A DNA stretch of 64,000 nucleotides, from positions 124,001-188,000 of the forward strand of contig NZ_AQXQ01000008.1 of NCBI RefSeq assembly GCF_000376865.1, written 5' to 3'. Source of the stretch: Thioalkalivibrio sp. ALJ7 (GTDB lineage Bacteria; Pseudomonadota; Gammaproteobacteria; Ectothiorhodospirales; Ectothiorhodospiraceae). Under the pieces are notes generated by a model that did not search any database, had not been told where the DNA came from, and worked only from the letters and a program-made list of their open reading frames with translations. The translations under genes were made by a program, and so were the position numbers. Of the stretch, positions 50,825-59,916 are shown piece by piece; positions within the stretch are counted from its first letter, which is position 1; the number at the start of each line of letters is the position of its first letter.

Positions 50825-51340
50825 TCAGTTGAGCCAGACGATGCCGGCGTTGAGGTAGATGGCGAAGGCAACCCACAGGAGGTAGGGGACCAAGAGCACG
50901 CCCGCGATGCGGTCGATGCGCCAGAAGGCAACCAGGGTGGCCAGAATCAGGGGCCACAGGATCAGAATCTCGATGAGCGCCAGATCCGGGCGCTGGAGGC
51001 CGAAGAACAGCACGGACCAGCCCAGGTTCAGCGCGAGCTGCGCCAGGAACAGGCCCAGCGCCACCGGTGCCCCGGTCAGGCCTGCGCGCCGCCAGACGTG
51101 CCAGGCGGCCAGCCCCATCAGTCCAAACAGCACACTCCAGACCGGGCCGAACACCGCATCGGGCGGGTTCAATGGAGGCCGCGCTAGGGTGGGATACCAA
51201 TCCCCCACCGATACGCTAGTGGCCCACCCGCCCAGCCCGGCCACAATGAACACCAATGCCAACCAGGCCAGGAGGCCCAACAGGTCCAGTCCAAACGAAC
51301 GTCGGGGGCGCTTGGGGCGAGCCGGGTCGGGTAAGGTCAT
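50825..51340 (-). CDS. tspO: TspO/MBR-family tryptophan-rich sensory protein
   Basis: The 171-residue product has five TM helices with the family motifs WYPTLARPPLNPPDAVFGPVW and LNLGWSVLFFG. TspO binds porphyrins and cholesterol-like ligands; in alphaproteobacteria it modulates photosynthesis genes. The basic N-terminus (KRPRRSFG) is longer than in homologues. ATG 51340 has GGAG seven bases upstream and is preferred to the GTG at 51361. Confidence 0.92.
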   Translation of the reverse strand: MTLPDPARPKRPRRSFGLDLLGLLAWLALVFIVAGLGGWATSVSVGDWYPTLARPPLNPPDAVFGPVWSVLFGLMGLAAWHVWRRAGLTGAPVALGLFLAQLALNLGWSVLFFGLQRPDLALIEILILWPLILATLVAFWRIDRIAGVLLVPYLLWVAFAIYLNAGIVWLN

Positions 51341-51471
51341 GGAATTCTCCAGGGTGGTCACGGTCGGAAGGTTCGCATCGCTGAACGGACGCCGCGGCCC
51401 GAACGGAGTTCATACGCGATTCAGTCAGCCACGCCAGACTGCCATATGACCCTGAACACGAGCGAGCTGCA

Positions 51472-52704
51472 ATGCCCCGCCCCGCTACCCTGATTACTGC
51501 GATTCTGTTCCTGCTGGCCGCCGGCATTCTGGCCTGGATGACCCTGGGTCCGGAGGACGATTCAGCGACTTCCGGACGCCCCGGCGGAGGCGAGACGCGG
51601 CCGGTTGCCGTTGCGACGGCCGAAGTTGAATCACGAGACCTGGTCGAGCGCCGACGCTTTACCGGGAGCATCGAGGGTGCCGACCGAATCGAGATCGCAC
51701 CCCGTATCGGTGGTCGGGTCACCGAGCTGTTCGTAAATCTCGGCGACCGCGTGGAACCGGGTGACCCGCTCTTGCAGCTGGATACCGAGGAATTCGAGCA
51801 GGACGTAGCCCAGGCGGCGGCGGAGCTGGAGGTCGCACAGGCCAGTCTGGACGAGGCCGTTGCCAGTCGTGACGCCGCTCAGCGCGAGTTGGAACGTACC
51901 CGCGAGCTGCGTGACCAGGGCATTGCCTCACGCTCCGAGCTCGATTCCGCCGAGACTGAGCTGACGCTGGCCCGGACGCGCGTTGCCCTGGCCGAGTCGC
52001 AAATCCGGCAGCGCCAGTCGGCCCTGCGCACCCGCGAGATACAGCTTGGGTACGCCCGCATCGATGCCGACGCGGTGGGCAGCCAGCCGCGCTGGGTGGC
52101 GGAACGCCATGTGGACCGCGGCGCGCTGATCAGTGCCAACGAACCCGCCCTGGCCCTGGTCACACTGCAACCGGTACGCGCCATCCTGGCGGTGACCGAG
52201 GCCGACTATGCCCGTCTATCCCGCGGCCAGGCAGCCATCGTGCGCACCTCGGCCTATCCCGATCGCGAGTTCGAGGGCTCCATCACCCGCGTAGCCCCCG
52301 AGTTCCGACCGGGCTCCCGGCAGGCCCGGGTTGAAGTCGAAATCCCGAACGACGATGAAGCCCTGCGTCCCGGCATGTTCGTGGAGACGGCGATCCGCCT
52401 GGGGCAACGCACCGACACCCTGGCAGTACCCCGCGATGCGATCATCCAGCGCGAGGCCGGCCCGACCCTTTTCAGCGTCGACCGCTCGGGCGAACGCCCC
52501 GTGGCCCGTCGCCACACGGCGGCGACCGGCATCCGCGATGGCAACTGGATTGAGCTGCTGCAACCCGAGCTACCCGAAGGTACCGAGGTCATCGTCCTGG
52601 GGCAGCATCTGCTCGCCGACGGTACGCCACTGCGCATCACCGACCCACAGGCGGTGCCTGGCGGCGACTTCGCGCCGGCCGGATCGGAGACCGACGCCCC
52701 GTGA
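51472..52704 (+). CDS. RND efflux periplasmic adaptor (membrane fusion protein)
   Basis: The 410-residue product has an N-terminal anchor/signal (LITAILFLLAAGILAWMTL) and a barrel-sandwich half-motif IEIAPRIGGRVTELFVNLGDRVEPGDPLLQLD. A long coiled-coil hairpin (about 108-185) and beta-barrel domains follow. It bridges the pump encoded next to the outer-membrane channel. Its stop overlaps the pump start (GTGA). Confidence 0.92.
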   Translation: MPRPATLITAILFLLAAGILAWMTLGPEDDSATSGRPGGGETRPVAVATAEVESRDLVERRRFTGSIEGADRIEIAPRIGGRVTELFVNLGDRVEPGDPLLQLDTEEFEQDVAQAAAELEVAQASLDEAVASRDAAQRELERTRELRDQGIASRSELDSAETELTLARTRVALAESQIRQRQSALRTREIQLGYARIDADAVGSQPRWVAERHVDRGALISANEPALALVTLQPVRAILAVTEADYARLSRGQAAIVRTSAYPDREFEGSITRVAPEFRPGSRQARVEVEIPNDDEALRPGMFVETAIRLGQRTDTLAVPRDAIIQREAGPTLFSVDRSGERPVARRHTAATGIRDGNWIELLQPELPEGTEVIVLGQHLLADGTPLRITDPQAVPGGDFAPAGSETDAP

Positions 52705-55700
52705 ACCCGGCCACGTTCACCGTCCGTCGGCCCGTGCTGACCAGCATGGTGGCCCTGATCGTGGTCATCCTCGGGCTGACCGCCCTGACCCGGCTACCCG
52801 TCGACCTGCTACCGGATATCACCTACCCGGTCGTCACGGTCATGACCTCCTATCCCAATGCCGGTGCCGAGGAGGTCGAACAGCTTGTCACCCGACCGGT
52901 GGAACAGGCGGCGGCTGCGATCACCGGCGCTCAGGAGATCCGTTCGACCTCCGCGGAGGGCAATAGCAACGTCCGCATCAACTTTGCGTGGGGTACCGAT
53001 ATTCGCCAGGCCGTGGACGACCTGCGCGATCGCCTGGCCCGCATTGAGGACCGATTACCCGACGAGGCCGATCGCCCACTGGTGCGCCAGTTCGACACTC
53101 AGGACTCCCCGATCATGCGCCTGGGGATCGGCTCGCAGCTCGACGCCATCCACCTGCGCACCCTGATTGATAACCGCATCGCGCCCCGCCTGGAGCGCAT
53201 CCCCGGTGTGGCGGCCGTGGATACTTTCGGCGGGCTGGAACGCGAGGTCCGCATCGAGGTCGATCCCGATCGCATCCAGGCGATCGATCTGGGCCTGGAC
53301 GACCTCCGTAACCGAATTCGGGATGCCAATGTCATTACCCCCGGCGGCCCCATCATGGATGGAAGGCGCGAGTACCGTCTGCGCACCCCCGCCGAGTTCC
53401 GTTCCGTCGAAGAGATTGCCGACACGGTGATTCAGCGCAGCGAGGATGGCGTCACTCACTTGCACCAGGTCGCCAGCATCCAGGACACCCATCAACGGGT
53501 GACCCGGCGTTTCCGTGTCAACCAGGAGGAAGGGGTCCAGCTGGCCGTGCGCAAGCTGGCGGACGCCAACACGGTGGAGGTCTCCGAGGCCGTTCACGCC
53601 GAGCTGGTCCGCCTGAACCGCGACTTCCCGCAGATCAGCATCCGTGCGGTCACCGACGAGGCGAGCTTCATCCGCAGCTCCATCACCAACGTCGGCCACT
53701 CGATCCTGTACGGCAGCGCGCTCGCCGTACTGGTGCTGCTCGTATTCCTGCGCAACATCCGTTACACGCTGGTGGCCGCGACCGCGATCCCGCTCGCCGT
53801 CATTTCAACCTTCGGGCTCGTCTACTTTGGCGGGCATTCCCTCAATCTCATGACCATGGGCGGCATCGCGCTCGGAGTCGGACTGATGGTCGACAACGCC
53901 ATCGTGGTGATCGAAAGCATTGCCCGAAGGCGGGAGGAACATTCCGAGCAAACGGCCATGGAGGCCGCGGTCACGGGTACTGGCCGCGTGGCCCCCGCCA
54001 TCATCGCCAGCACGCTGACCACAGTGGCCATCTTCCTGCCGTTGTTCTTCGCCGAGGAGCTGGCCGGGCAATTGTTCAAGCCGCTGGCGGCAGTCGTGGC
54101 CTTTGCGCTCGCAGCCTCGTTGATCGTAGCCCTGACGGTCGTGCCGATGCTGATGGCACACGCCCCGATGCCCAAGCGCGACACCAGCGCCCTTGCCCGA
54201 ATGGAACACCGCTACCAGGGACTGCTGCAACGGACACTTTCGTACCCTTGGTTGATTATCGGCTTGAGCGCGCTCCTACTGATGGTGGCCCTGGCCGGGC
54301 TGCGCGGCGTCGGGACCGAGTTCCTGCCCGCCACCGACGAGGGCGAGCTGCGGGTCAACGTGTCCATGGAACCTGGCACGCCCCTGCCCGAGCTCTACGC
54401 CACCATGTCGAACCTGGAGGAAGTGATCCGCCAGGAGGTGCCGGAACTGCAGAACCTGGTGAGCAGCTCCGGGGCCTCGGCCTTCCGCGCCTCCTCGCCC
54501 GCCTCCGGCAACATGCGGGTGATGGTGGGCTCGCGCGACAGTCGCAGCCGCTCCTCCGAGGAGATCGCCTCCCAGCTGCGCGAGGCCCTGGGTGACCCCC
54601 CCGGCACCGAGATCCGCGTACGCGCCTCCAGTGGTATCTTCTTCCGCGGCTTTGGACGCGGTGGCGACGAAGAACGTCTGGCGGTCGAGGTACGCGGCTT
54701 CGAACTGCCCACCATGAACGCGGTACTCGAGCAGTTCGACGAGGCCCTGGCCGACATCCCCGGCATTACCGATACCCGGATCGGTGCCGATGGGGGGCAG
54801 CCGGAGTTCGCAACCCGCATCCATCGGGATCGGGCGGCGGACCTGGGGGTGGACGTACGCACCATCGCCCAGACGCTGGAAACCGCACTGGGTGGTTCCA
54901 GTGCCGGACAACTGCGCGCTGGCGGCGATGAAACCCGGATCTGGGTGCAGCTACGGGATGCCGACCAAAGTTCGCTGGATGACCTGCTCAACCTCACCGT
55001 ACGCAGCGAAGGCGGCGAGCGCGTGGCCCTGCGCAGTTTGGTGTCGTTCGACACCGAGATCGGCCCAGATAGCATCGAACGTCGTGAGCAGGCCCGCGTC
55101 CGGACGTTGTTCATCAACCTTGGGGACCGGTCCATGGGTGAGGTCGCGGCGGACGTACGCGAAGCCCTTGGCAACATCGCGCTACCCGAAGAGATCGACT
55201 ACTCCATCACCGGCGATATCGAGGAACAGGAAGCGGCATTCTCGGAACTGTTGCTGGGCACCCTGCTGGCCACCCTGCTGGTGTACATGGTCATGGCCAG
55301 CCTGTACGAATCGCTGCGCGATCCGCTGATCGTGATGTTCTCGATTCCACTGGCCATTATCGGGGTCACCGGCGCGCTACTGGTCACCAACACCACCCTG
55401 AATGTGCAATCCCTGATCGGGATTCTGCTGCTTGTCGGGATTGTAGTGAACAACGCCATTTTGCTGGTCGACCGGATGGCGCGACGCCACCGCGACGATG
55501 GCATGGAACTGCGCGCGGCTATCGTCGCCGCCGCGGGCGAGCGGCTGCGTCCGATCCTGATGACCACGCTCACCACCATGCTCGCGCTCTCACCACTGGC
55601 GATCGGCATGGGTGACGGTGGCGAGGCGCAAGCCCCGATGGCACGGGTCGTGATCGGTGGGCTGCTTTCGTCTACCCTGATTACCCTGGTGTTGATCCCG

Positions 55701-55775
55701 ACGCTGTATCTGCTATTCCACCGTCGGGGCGAACACCCGCAACCGGTCTACCGAGTCGCCACCGAACATGCGTAA
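52701..55775 (+). CDS. RND efflux transporter (HAE1-type inner-membrane pump)
   Basis: The 1024-residue protein has two six-helix halves with periplasmic loops. FTVRRPVLTSMVALIVVILG opens it, GLMVDNAIVVIES is in TM4 (one Asp where AcrB has two), and LLLVGIVVNNAILLVDRM is in TM10. It is a proton-driven drug/solute exporter; substrate unknown. GTG start at 52701. Middle gene of a three-gene efflux operon. Confidence 0.94.
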   Translation: MNPATFTVRRPVLTSMVALIVVILGLTALTRLPVDLLPDITYPVVTVMTSYPNAGAEEVEQLVTRPVEQAAAAITGAQEIRSTSAEGNSNVRINFAWGTDIRQAVDDLRDRLARIEDRLPDEADRPLVRQFDTQDSPIMRLGIGSQLDAIHLRTLIDNRIAPRLERIPGVAAVDTFGGLEREVRIEVDPDRIQAIDLGLDDLRNRIRDANVITPGGPIMDGRREYRLRTPAEFRSVEEIADTVIQRSEDGVTHLHQVASIQDTHQRVTRRFRVNQEEGVQLAVRKLADANTVEVSEAVHAELVRLNRDFPQISIRAVTDEASFIRSSITNVGHSILYGSALAVLVLLVFLRNIRYTLVAATAIPLAVISTFGLVYFGGHSLNLMTMGGIALGVGLMVDNAIVVIESIARRREEHSEQTAMEAAVTGTGRVAPAIIASTLTTVAIFLPLFFAEELAGQLFKPLAAVVAFALAASLIVALTVVPMLMAHAPMPKRDTSALARMEHRYQGLLQRTLSYPWLIIGLSALLLMVALAGLRGVGTEFLPATDEGELRVNVSMEPGTPLPELYATMSNLEEVIRQEVPELQNLVSSSGASAFRASSPASGNMRVMVGSRDSRSRSSEEIASQLREALGDPPGTEIRVRASSGIFFRGFGRGGDEERLAVEVRGFELPTMNAVLEQFDEALADIPGITDTRIGADGGQPEFATRIHRDRAADLGVDVRTIAQTLETALGGSSAGQLRAGGDETRIWVQLRDADQSSLDDLLNLTVRSEGGERVALRSLVSFDTEIGPDSIERREQARVRTLFINLGDRSMGEVAADVREALGNIALPEEIDYSITGDIEEQEAAFSELLLGTLLATLLVYMVMASLYESLRDPLIVMFSIPLAIIGVTGALLVTNTTLNVQSLIGILLLVGIVVNNAILLVDRMARRHRDDGMELRAAIVAAAGERLRPILMTTLTTMLALSPLAIGMGDGGEAQAPMARVVIGGLLSSTLITLVLIPTLYLLFHRRGEHPQPVYRVATEHA

Positions 55776-57357
55776 ACCTCTGCTCATCTTCCTCGTCGCG
55801 TTTGCCCTGCCCGTCGCCGCGCAGCCTACCAGCGCCGATGACACAGGGGCCTACAGCGATCGAGACGGCCTGCGCCTGTCCCTGTCGGCCGATGAGCTCC
55901 TGGATAATCGCCCGTTCGAGCGCGACACCGTGGGCGAAGAGACATTGTCCCTGGAGGAAGCGGTGGCACGGGCGCTGGAGAACAACCGGGGACTGCGCGC
56001 CGAACGCCTGCAAACCGCAATCCAGGGCACGTTCGAGGCGCAGGAACGCGCGGTTTTCGACCCGGAACTGTTCGCCGAGATCGAACTCAGCCGCGACGAG
56101 AGCGTGCGACAACTGGAAGAAGTAGGCGAAACCGACGCCGTCGTCACCACCCGCCGCTTTGGCGAGGCCGGGCTCACCCAGTCGCTACCCACCGGTACCG
56201 ACCTGACGGTCTCGGTGCGCAGTTCGCGCAGCTCCAGTTCGCGCGTCGAGGCGCCCCAATTCACCACCCGCGCCGGCGTGAGTCTCACCCAGGCCCTGCT
56301 ACGGGGCGGGCGCATCGAATCCAATCTGGTGAGCCTGCGCCAGGCCACGCTCGACGTCGAGGCCTCCGAGTACGAGGTGCGCGCCTTCGTCGAGCAGTTG
56401 ATTACCGATGTCGAGGGTCGCTACTGGGACCTCGTGCTGGCCGAGGAGCAACAGGCCATCTTCGAGGAGGCACTGGCCGTCGCCCGCCAGCAACTCGACG
56501 AAACCGAGCGCCGCATCAGCGCCGGTGACCGCCCCGAGACCGAGGCCACCTCGGCCCGGGCCGAGGTGGCCTTGCGCCGCCAAGGATTGATCGATGCCCG
56601 TGCCGAACGAGCCCGCGCCCAGGATCGCCTGGCGCGGCTGCTGCAGGGCGAAGGCGGCCTGTGGGATACGCGCCTGGAACCCAGCTCGGAACCAGGCCTG
56701 GAGCGCTATGCCCTGGAGCCCATGGATACCTATGTCGCCCTGGCCCGTGACCACCGTGCCGACCTCAACGAGACCCGCCTTCGGGTGCAACGCAACCAAC
56801 TTGAGGTCGTACGCACCCGCAATGGTCTGCTCCCGCGTCTGGACTTCTTCGTGACGCTGGGTCAGTCGGGCTATGCCGACAGCTTCAGCCGTACCTGGCG
56901 CGACCGCCAGGGCGACGGTTACGACCTGACCGCCGGCCTGCGCTTCGAGATGCCCATCGGCAATCGCGCGGCCGAGGCTGAACACACGCGTGCCCGACTG
57001 ACCCGCCAGCAGATCCAGGAGACCCTGGCGAACCTGGAACAGCTTGCCATCGAGGATGTACGCGGTCGCTGGTTCGATGCCGCCCGCGTGCGCGAGCAAA
57101 TCCAGGCACAGGAGGAGACCGTGGAGCTACAGGAAGAGTTGCTACGGGTGGAACAGACACGTTTCCGGGTCGGTGCGGGCACCGCCCTGGCGGTGGCCCA
57201 GGCCCAGCGTGATCTGCTGGAGAGCCGCCTCAATCTGACCGAAACCGTAGTACGCTTTCGCCAGCTGACCACCGAGCTTCTGAACGCCAGCGGTACATTG
57301 CTCCTGCATCGCGGGATCGACGCCCCCGGAGCCGATCGCGTAGACATCCGGCTGTAG
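55768..57357 (+). CDS. TolC-family outer-membrane efflux protein
   Basis: The 529-residue product has a signal peptide (MRKPLLIFLVAFALPVAA). It is a TolC-like repeat protein with LSLEEAVARALENNRGLRAERL and the tandem second-half ELLRVEQTRFRVGAGTALAVAQAQRDLLESRL. It completes the tripartite pump. Overlaps the pump gene by 8 nt. Confidence 0.92.
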   Translation: MRKPLLIFLVAFALPVAAQPTSADDTGAYSDRDGLRLSLSADELLDNRPFERDTVGEETLSLEEAVARALENNRGLRAERLQTAIQGTFEAQERAVFDPELFAEIELSRDESVRQLEEVGETDAVVTTRRFGEAGLTQSLPTGTDLTVSVRSSRSSSSRVEAPQFTTRAGVSLTQALLRGGRIESNLVSLRQATLDVEASEYEVRAFVEQLITDVEGRYWDLVLAEEQQAIFEEALAVARQQLDETERRISAGDRPETEATSARAEVALRRQGLIDARAERARAQDRLARLLQGEGGLWDTRLEPSSEPGLERYALEPMDTYVALARDHRADLNETRLRVQRNQLEVVRTRNGLLPRLDFFVTLGQSGYADSFSRTWRDRQGDGYDLTAGLRFEMPIGNRAAEAEHTRARLTRQQIQETLANLEQLAIEDVRGRWFDAARVREQIQAQEETVELQEELLRVEQTRFRVGAGTALAVAQAQRDLLESRLNLTETVVRFRQLTTELLNASGTLLLHRGIDAPGADRVDIRL

Positions 57358-57365
57358 CGAAAGCC

Positions 57366-57382
57366 GATACCAATAGGGTATC
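57366..57382. terminator. short hairpin between the convergent tolC-like and phosphatase genes
   Basis: A 6-bp stem GATACC / GGTATC with a 5-nt loop, followed by a weakly T-rich stretch. It is the only hairpin in the 31-bp gap. Confidence 0.3.
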
Positions 57383-57388
57383 TCGTAT

Positions 57389-57964
57389 TTACGGATCTAC
57401 GGGCTGGGCATTCCCCTCCGCATCCACGGCCACCACCAGCATGGCGCCGGCCCCGATGCTGCGCCCGCTTAACTCCATGATATTGGCGCGATGCGTCACA
57501 TAGACCGCAGGGCCGCCTTCACGCCTGTATTCCTCCGCCAGATGCTCGCGCCATGCGCGCATGCGTCGCTCACGATGGGACTCGTTCGCGCGAAACACCG
57601 ACCCCAGCGCCTCCAGTACCTGCGGTTCGCCAAATCCCAGCAACTCCGCGGTGTCGAAGTTACGGCACCAAGGACCGGCGAATACGCGAATGGCATCCAG
57701 TCCCGCGGCCCGCAGGCGCTCGCCCGTCTCGCGGGCCTGTGCCCGCCCCTCAGCGGACAGGTTGCGCTGGGTGGCGCAATCCTCGACCTCGAAGCCCGCC
57801 GGGTCACCAATCCCTGGCGCCAGGGCGTGGCGCATCAACAGGATGCGATGCGGCTCCTGTAACTGCGCCACGATGGCCCGTTCTGCGGAGAGATCATCCG
57901 CCGCTGCCGGACTCATGCCGATCACCACAAGCATCGCAAGGGCCAAGCCAAACCCACGTTTCAT
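57389..57964 (-). CDS. exported histidine-phosphatase-superfamily protein
   Basis: The 191-residue product has a signal peptide ([19 protein letters not shown]). The phosphatase fold has R45-H46 in [10 protein letters not shown] (RHA instead of the usual RHG) and a second-half H158 in VTHRANI. It is likely a periplasmic phosphoesterase of unknown substrate. The ATG overlaps the DUF2256 stop as ATGA, so the two are coupled. Confidence 0.85.
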   Translation of the reverse strand: MKRGFGLALAMLVVIGMSPAAADDLSAERAIVAQLQEPHRILLMRHALAPGIGDPAGFEVEDCATQRNLSAEGRAQARETGERLRAAGLDAIRVFAGPWCRNFDTAELLGFGEPQVLEALGSVFRANESHRERRMRAWREHLAEEYRREGGPAVYVTHRANIMELSGRSIGAGAMLVVAVDAEGNAQPVDP

Positions 57965-58113
57965 GCAGCCGTCTTCCTCGAACGGCGACGCCTGCAGGCG
58001 TCGGAACAGTAACGAACCTCGTCCCAGCAACGCGCCCACTTCCTCCGCCAGGCAAATGGCCTGCCACAAACCACGCAGTCCTTTTGCGGCAGGTGAGGTT
58101 TGCGGTGAGCCAC
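57961..58113 (-). CDS. DUF2256 small zinc-ribbon-like protein
   Basis: A 50-residue product too short for most gene calls. It reads [19 protein letters not shown] and then [16 protein letters not shown]: the exact DUF2256 pattern with paired CxxC and CxxxC sites (C13, C16, C36, C40) likely to bind zinc. GTG start at 58113 lies 1 bp after the DUF393 stop; the stop overlaps the phosphatase ATG. Function unknown; family members often sit near photolyase/cryptochrome genes, none of which is seen here. Confidence 0.88.
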   Translation of the reverse strand: MAHRKPHLPQKDCVVCGRPFAWRRKWARCWDEVRYCSDACRRRRSRKTAA

Positions 58114-58114
58114 G

Positions 58115-58528
58115 TCAGCGACCCGGGCGGCAAACCCCGTCGTCGCAGCGCGAGCGCCACCGGAAACGGGCGATCACGTTATACACCCGGTCCATGAGCC
58201 AGACGATCGGCGGTAGCCGGTGCAGGGTTCCACCCAGCCAGCGGTAATATGGCAGGTGCCGCCAGACCAGCACGAAGGCCCAGGCACCACTACGAATCTG
58301 GCCCTCGGCACTGATCGCGTGCATGCGCAGCATGGCGCGATCCCAGGTGATCCCCCAGTCGGCAAGCGGTGTGGCATCCGCATGGATGTCGCGCCAGTCG
58401 ACCGCGCCCGCCGAATCCAGCCGCTGGTAGTGGCCGATCTCGCGCCGACAAAGTGGACAGCCACCGTCATAAAACACAATGGGTCGACCGGCCGTAACCG
58501 GGCGGGAAGGCGCTACCGATTCAGGCAT
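58115..58528 (-). CDS. DUF393 (DCC-type thiol-disulfide) protein
   Basis: The 137-residue product has the DUF393 motif [17 protein letters not shown] (C24, C27), the thioredoxin-like DCC signature. [11 protein letters not shown] and a C-terminal hydrophobic stretch are also typical. Probably a redox or thiol-disulfide protein. It overlaps the 109-residue upstream gene by 8 nt. Confidence 0.88.
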   Translation of the reverse strand: MPESVAPSRPVTAGRPIVFYDGGCPLCRREIGHYQRLDSAGAVDWRDIHADATPLADWGITWDRAMLRMHAISAEGQIRSGAWAFVLVWRHLPYYRWLGGTLHRLPPIVWLMDRVYNVIARFRWRSRCDDGVCRPGR

Positions 58529-58850
58529 GTCCGACTGGCCCCGTCTGACGATGCTGCGCCTCCGCCAGGGATTTCAATGCCCGCTCGACGACGTCACGCG
58601 CCAGACCCTGGGTCATGTCGGGGTCTGCCGGGATCATCTCCGTGCGCACAGCCAGGGCCATCGCCAGCGCCTGCAGCACATCGCCGTTACAAGTATCTCC
58701 CAGCAAACCGATCTCGTTATCCAGGGTGTCCGTCAGCCGATCCAGCAACTGTTGCACCCGCACCGCCGAGCCAGTCTCTGGGTGCAGACGAAACTCGAAG
58801 GACACGGCCTCGCCACTCGGGGTGACATAGCGATAGGGCAATACGTCCAT
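58521..58850 (-). CDS. conserved hypothetical protein, 109 residues
   Basis: The product starts MDVLPYRYVTPSGEAVSFEF and has a hydrophilic, helical C-terminal two thirds with one Cys (GDTCNGDV). No family was recognised. ATG 58850 has GGAGAGA upstream. It heads a four-gene overlapping cluster with DUF393, DUF2256 and the phosphatase, and faces mtgA divergently. Confidence 0.7.
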   Translation of the reverse strand: MDVLPYRYVTPSGEAVSFEFRLHPETGSAVRVQQLLDRLTDTLDNEIGLLGDTCNGDVLQALAMALAVRTEMIPADPDMTQGLARDVVERALKSLAEAQHRQTGPVGHA

Positions 58851-59092
58851 GGCTCTCTCCTTCGCGAACGGTTGGCGTGATCGTGCGGGTTGTGGAGTCT
58901 CGCAGAGCGACCCCTTCGCCATTGGGCCACGAAACCGGCAAACAGTTCGCCCGCACGACACAACCCGCGGTGGCAACCGACGCCGGACGCCTATCCCCCA
59001 AGACGCCACCAAGCGGTATCCTTTCAGCCCATGGATACTCGTTATCAGAACGCCGCTGGCCCGCCGCCCCTGCGCAAAGGGATGGGCCGCTA

Positions 59093-59815
59093 ATGGCCCG
59101 TCGCCGCAAGCGCAGCATCCTGCGTCGCCTGGCCTGGTGGACGGGCGGCATCGTCGGACTCCTGCTGGGAATCGGGATCGGCGCCATGCTGGCATTGGTC
59201 GTCCTGTTCGCCCGGGTCGACCCCCCCTACGGTATGGCCATGGTCGTCGCTACCGACTGGCAAACTGCCTCCAACCGCCGCCCGGACTGGCAACGCCTGG
59301 ACGATCTGCCAAGGCATCTGATGCTCGCGGTGATCGCGGCCGAGGACCAGCACTTCCCGAACCACAAAGGCTTCGATTGGGGCTCGGTACGCCAGGCACT
59401 GGGCGACCACGCCCGTGGTGGCCGTCTGCGCGGGGCCAGCACCATCAGTCAGCAAACCGCCAAGAACCTTTTTCTGTGGCACGGGCGTTCCTGGATCCGC
59501 AAGACGCTCGAGGCGGGATTTACCCTGGGCATGGAGACCCTCTGGCCCAAGCGGCGCATCCTGGAGATCTACCTTAACCTGGCGGAGTGGGGACCCGGCA
59601 TCTACGGTATCGAGAATGCGGCACAGCACTACTTCGGCGTGTCCGCCACCGAACTGGACCGCCACCAATCGGCGCGCCTGGCCGCCATCCTGCCCAGCCC
59701 CGGGCGCATGAACCCCGTGCAGCCGGGTCCGCAACTGGACCGACGCATCGCCTGGGTTGAACGACAGATGGCCCAACTCGGCATCGCCTGGCTGGATCCA
59801 ATGCTCCTGGAATGA
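59093..59815 (+). CDS. mtgA: monofunctional peptidoglycan glycosyltransferase MtgA
   Basis: The 240-residue GT51 enzyme has one TM anchor (WWTGGIVGLLLGIGIGAMLALVVL), catalytic Glu in AAEDQHFPNHKGFDW, and the GASTISQQTAKNLFLW and WPKRRILEIYLNLAEWG motifs. It polymerises lipid II. ATG 59093 was chosen by family length. Confidence 0.94.
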   Translation: MARRRKRSILRRLAWWTGGIVGLLLGIGIGAMLALVVLFARVDPPYGMAMVVATDWQTASNRRPDWQRLDDLPRHLMLAVIAAEDQHFPNHKGFDWGSVRQALGDHARGGRLRGASTISQQTAKNLFLWHGRSWIRKTLEAGFTLGMETLWPKRRILEIYLNLAEWGPGIYGIENAAQHYFGVSATELDRHQSARLAAILPSPGRMNPVQPGPQLDRRIAWVERQMAQLGIAWLDPMLLE

Positions 59816-59916
59816 GCCCACCTCCGCCCCGGTGCATTGTTCGCGGGAACTTCCTGCCCTTAGACTCACTCGCACGGGGCACGCAAGGAAGCCCCTTCCA
59901 GACATTGAGGTTAGCC

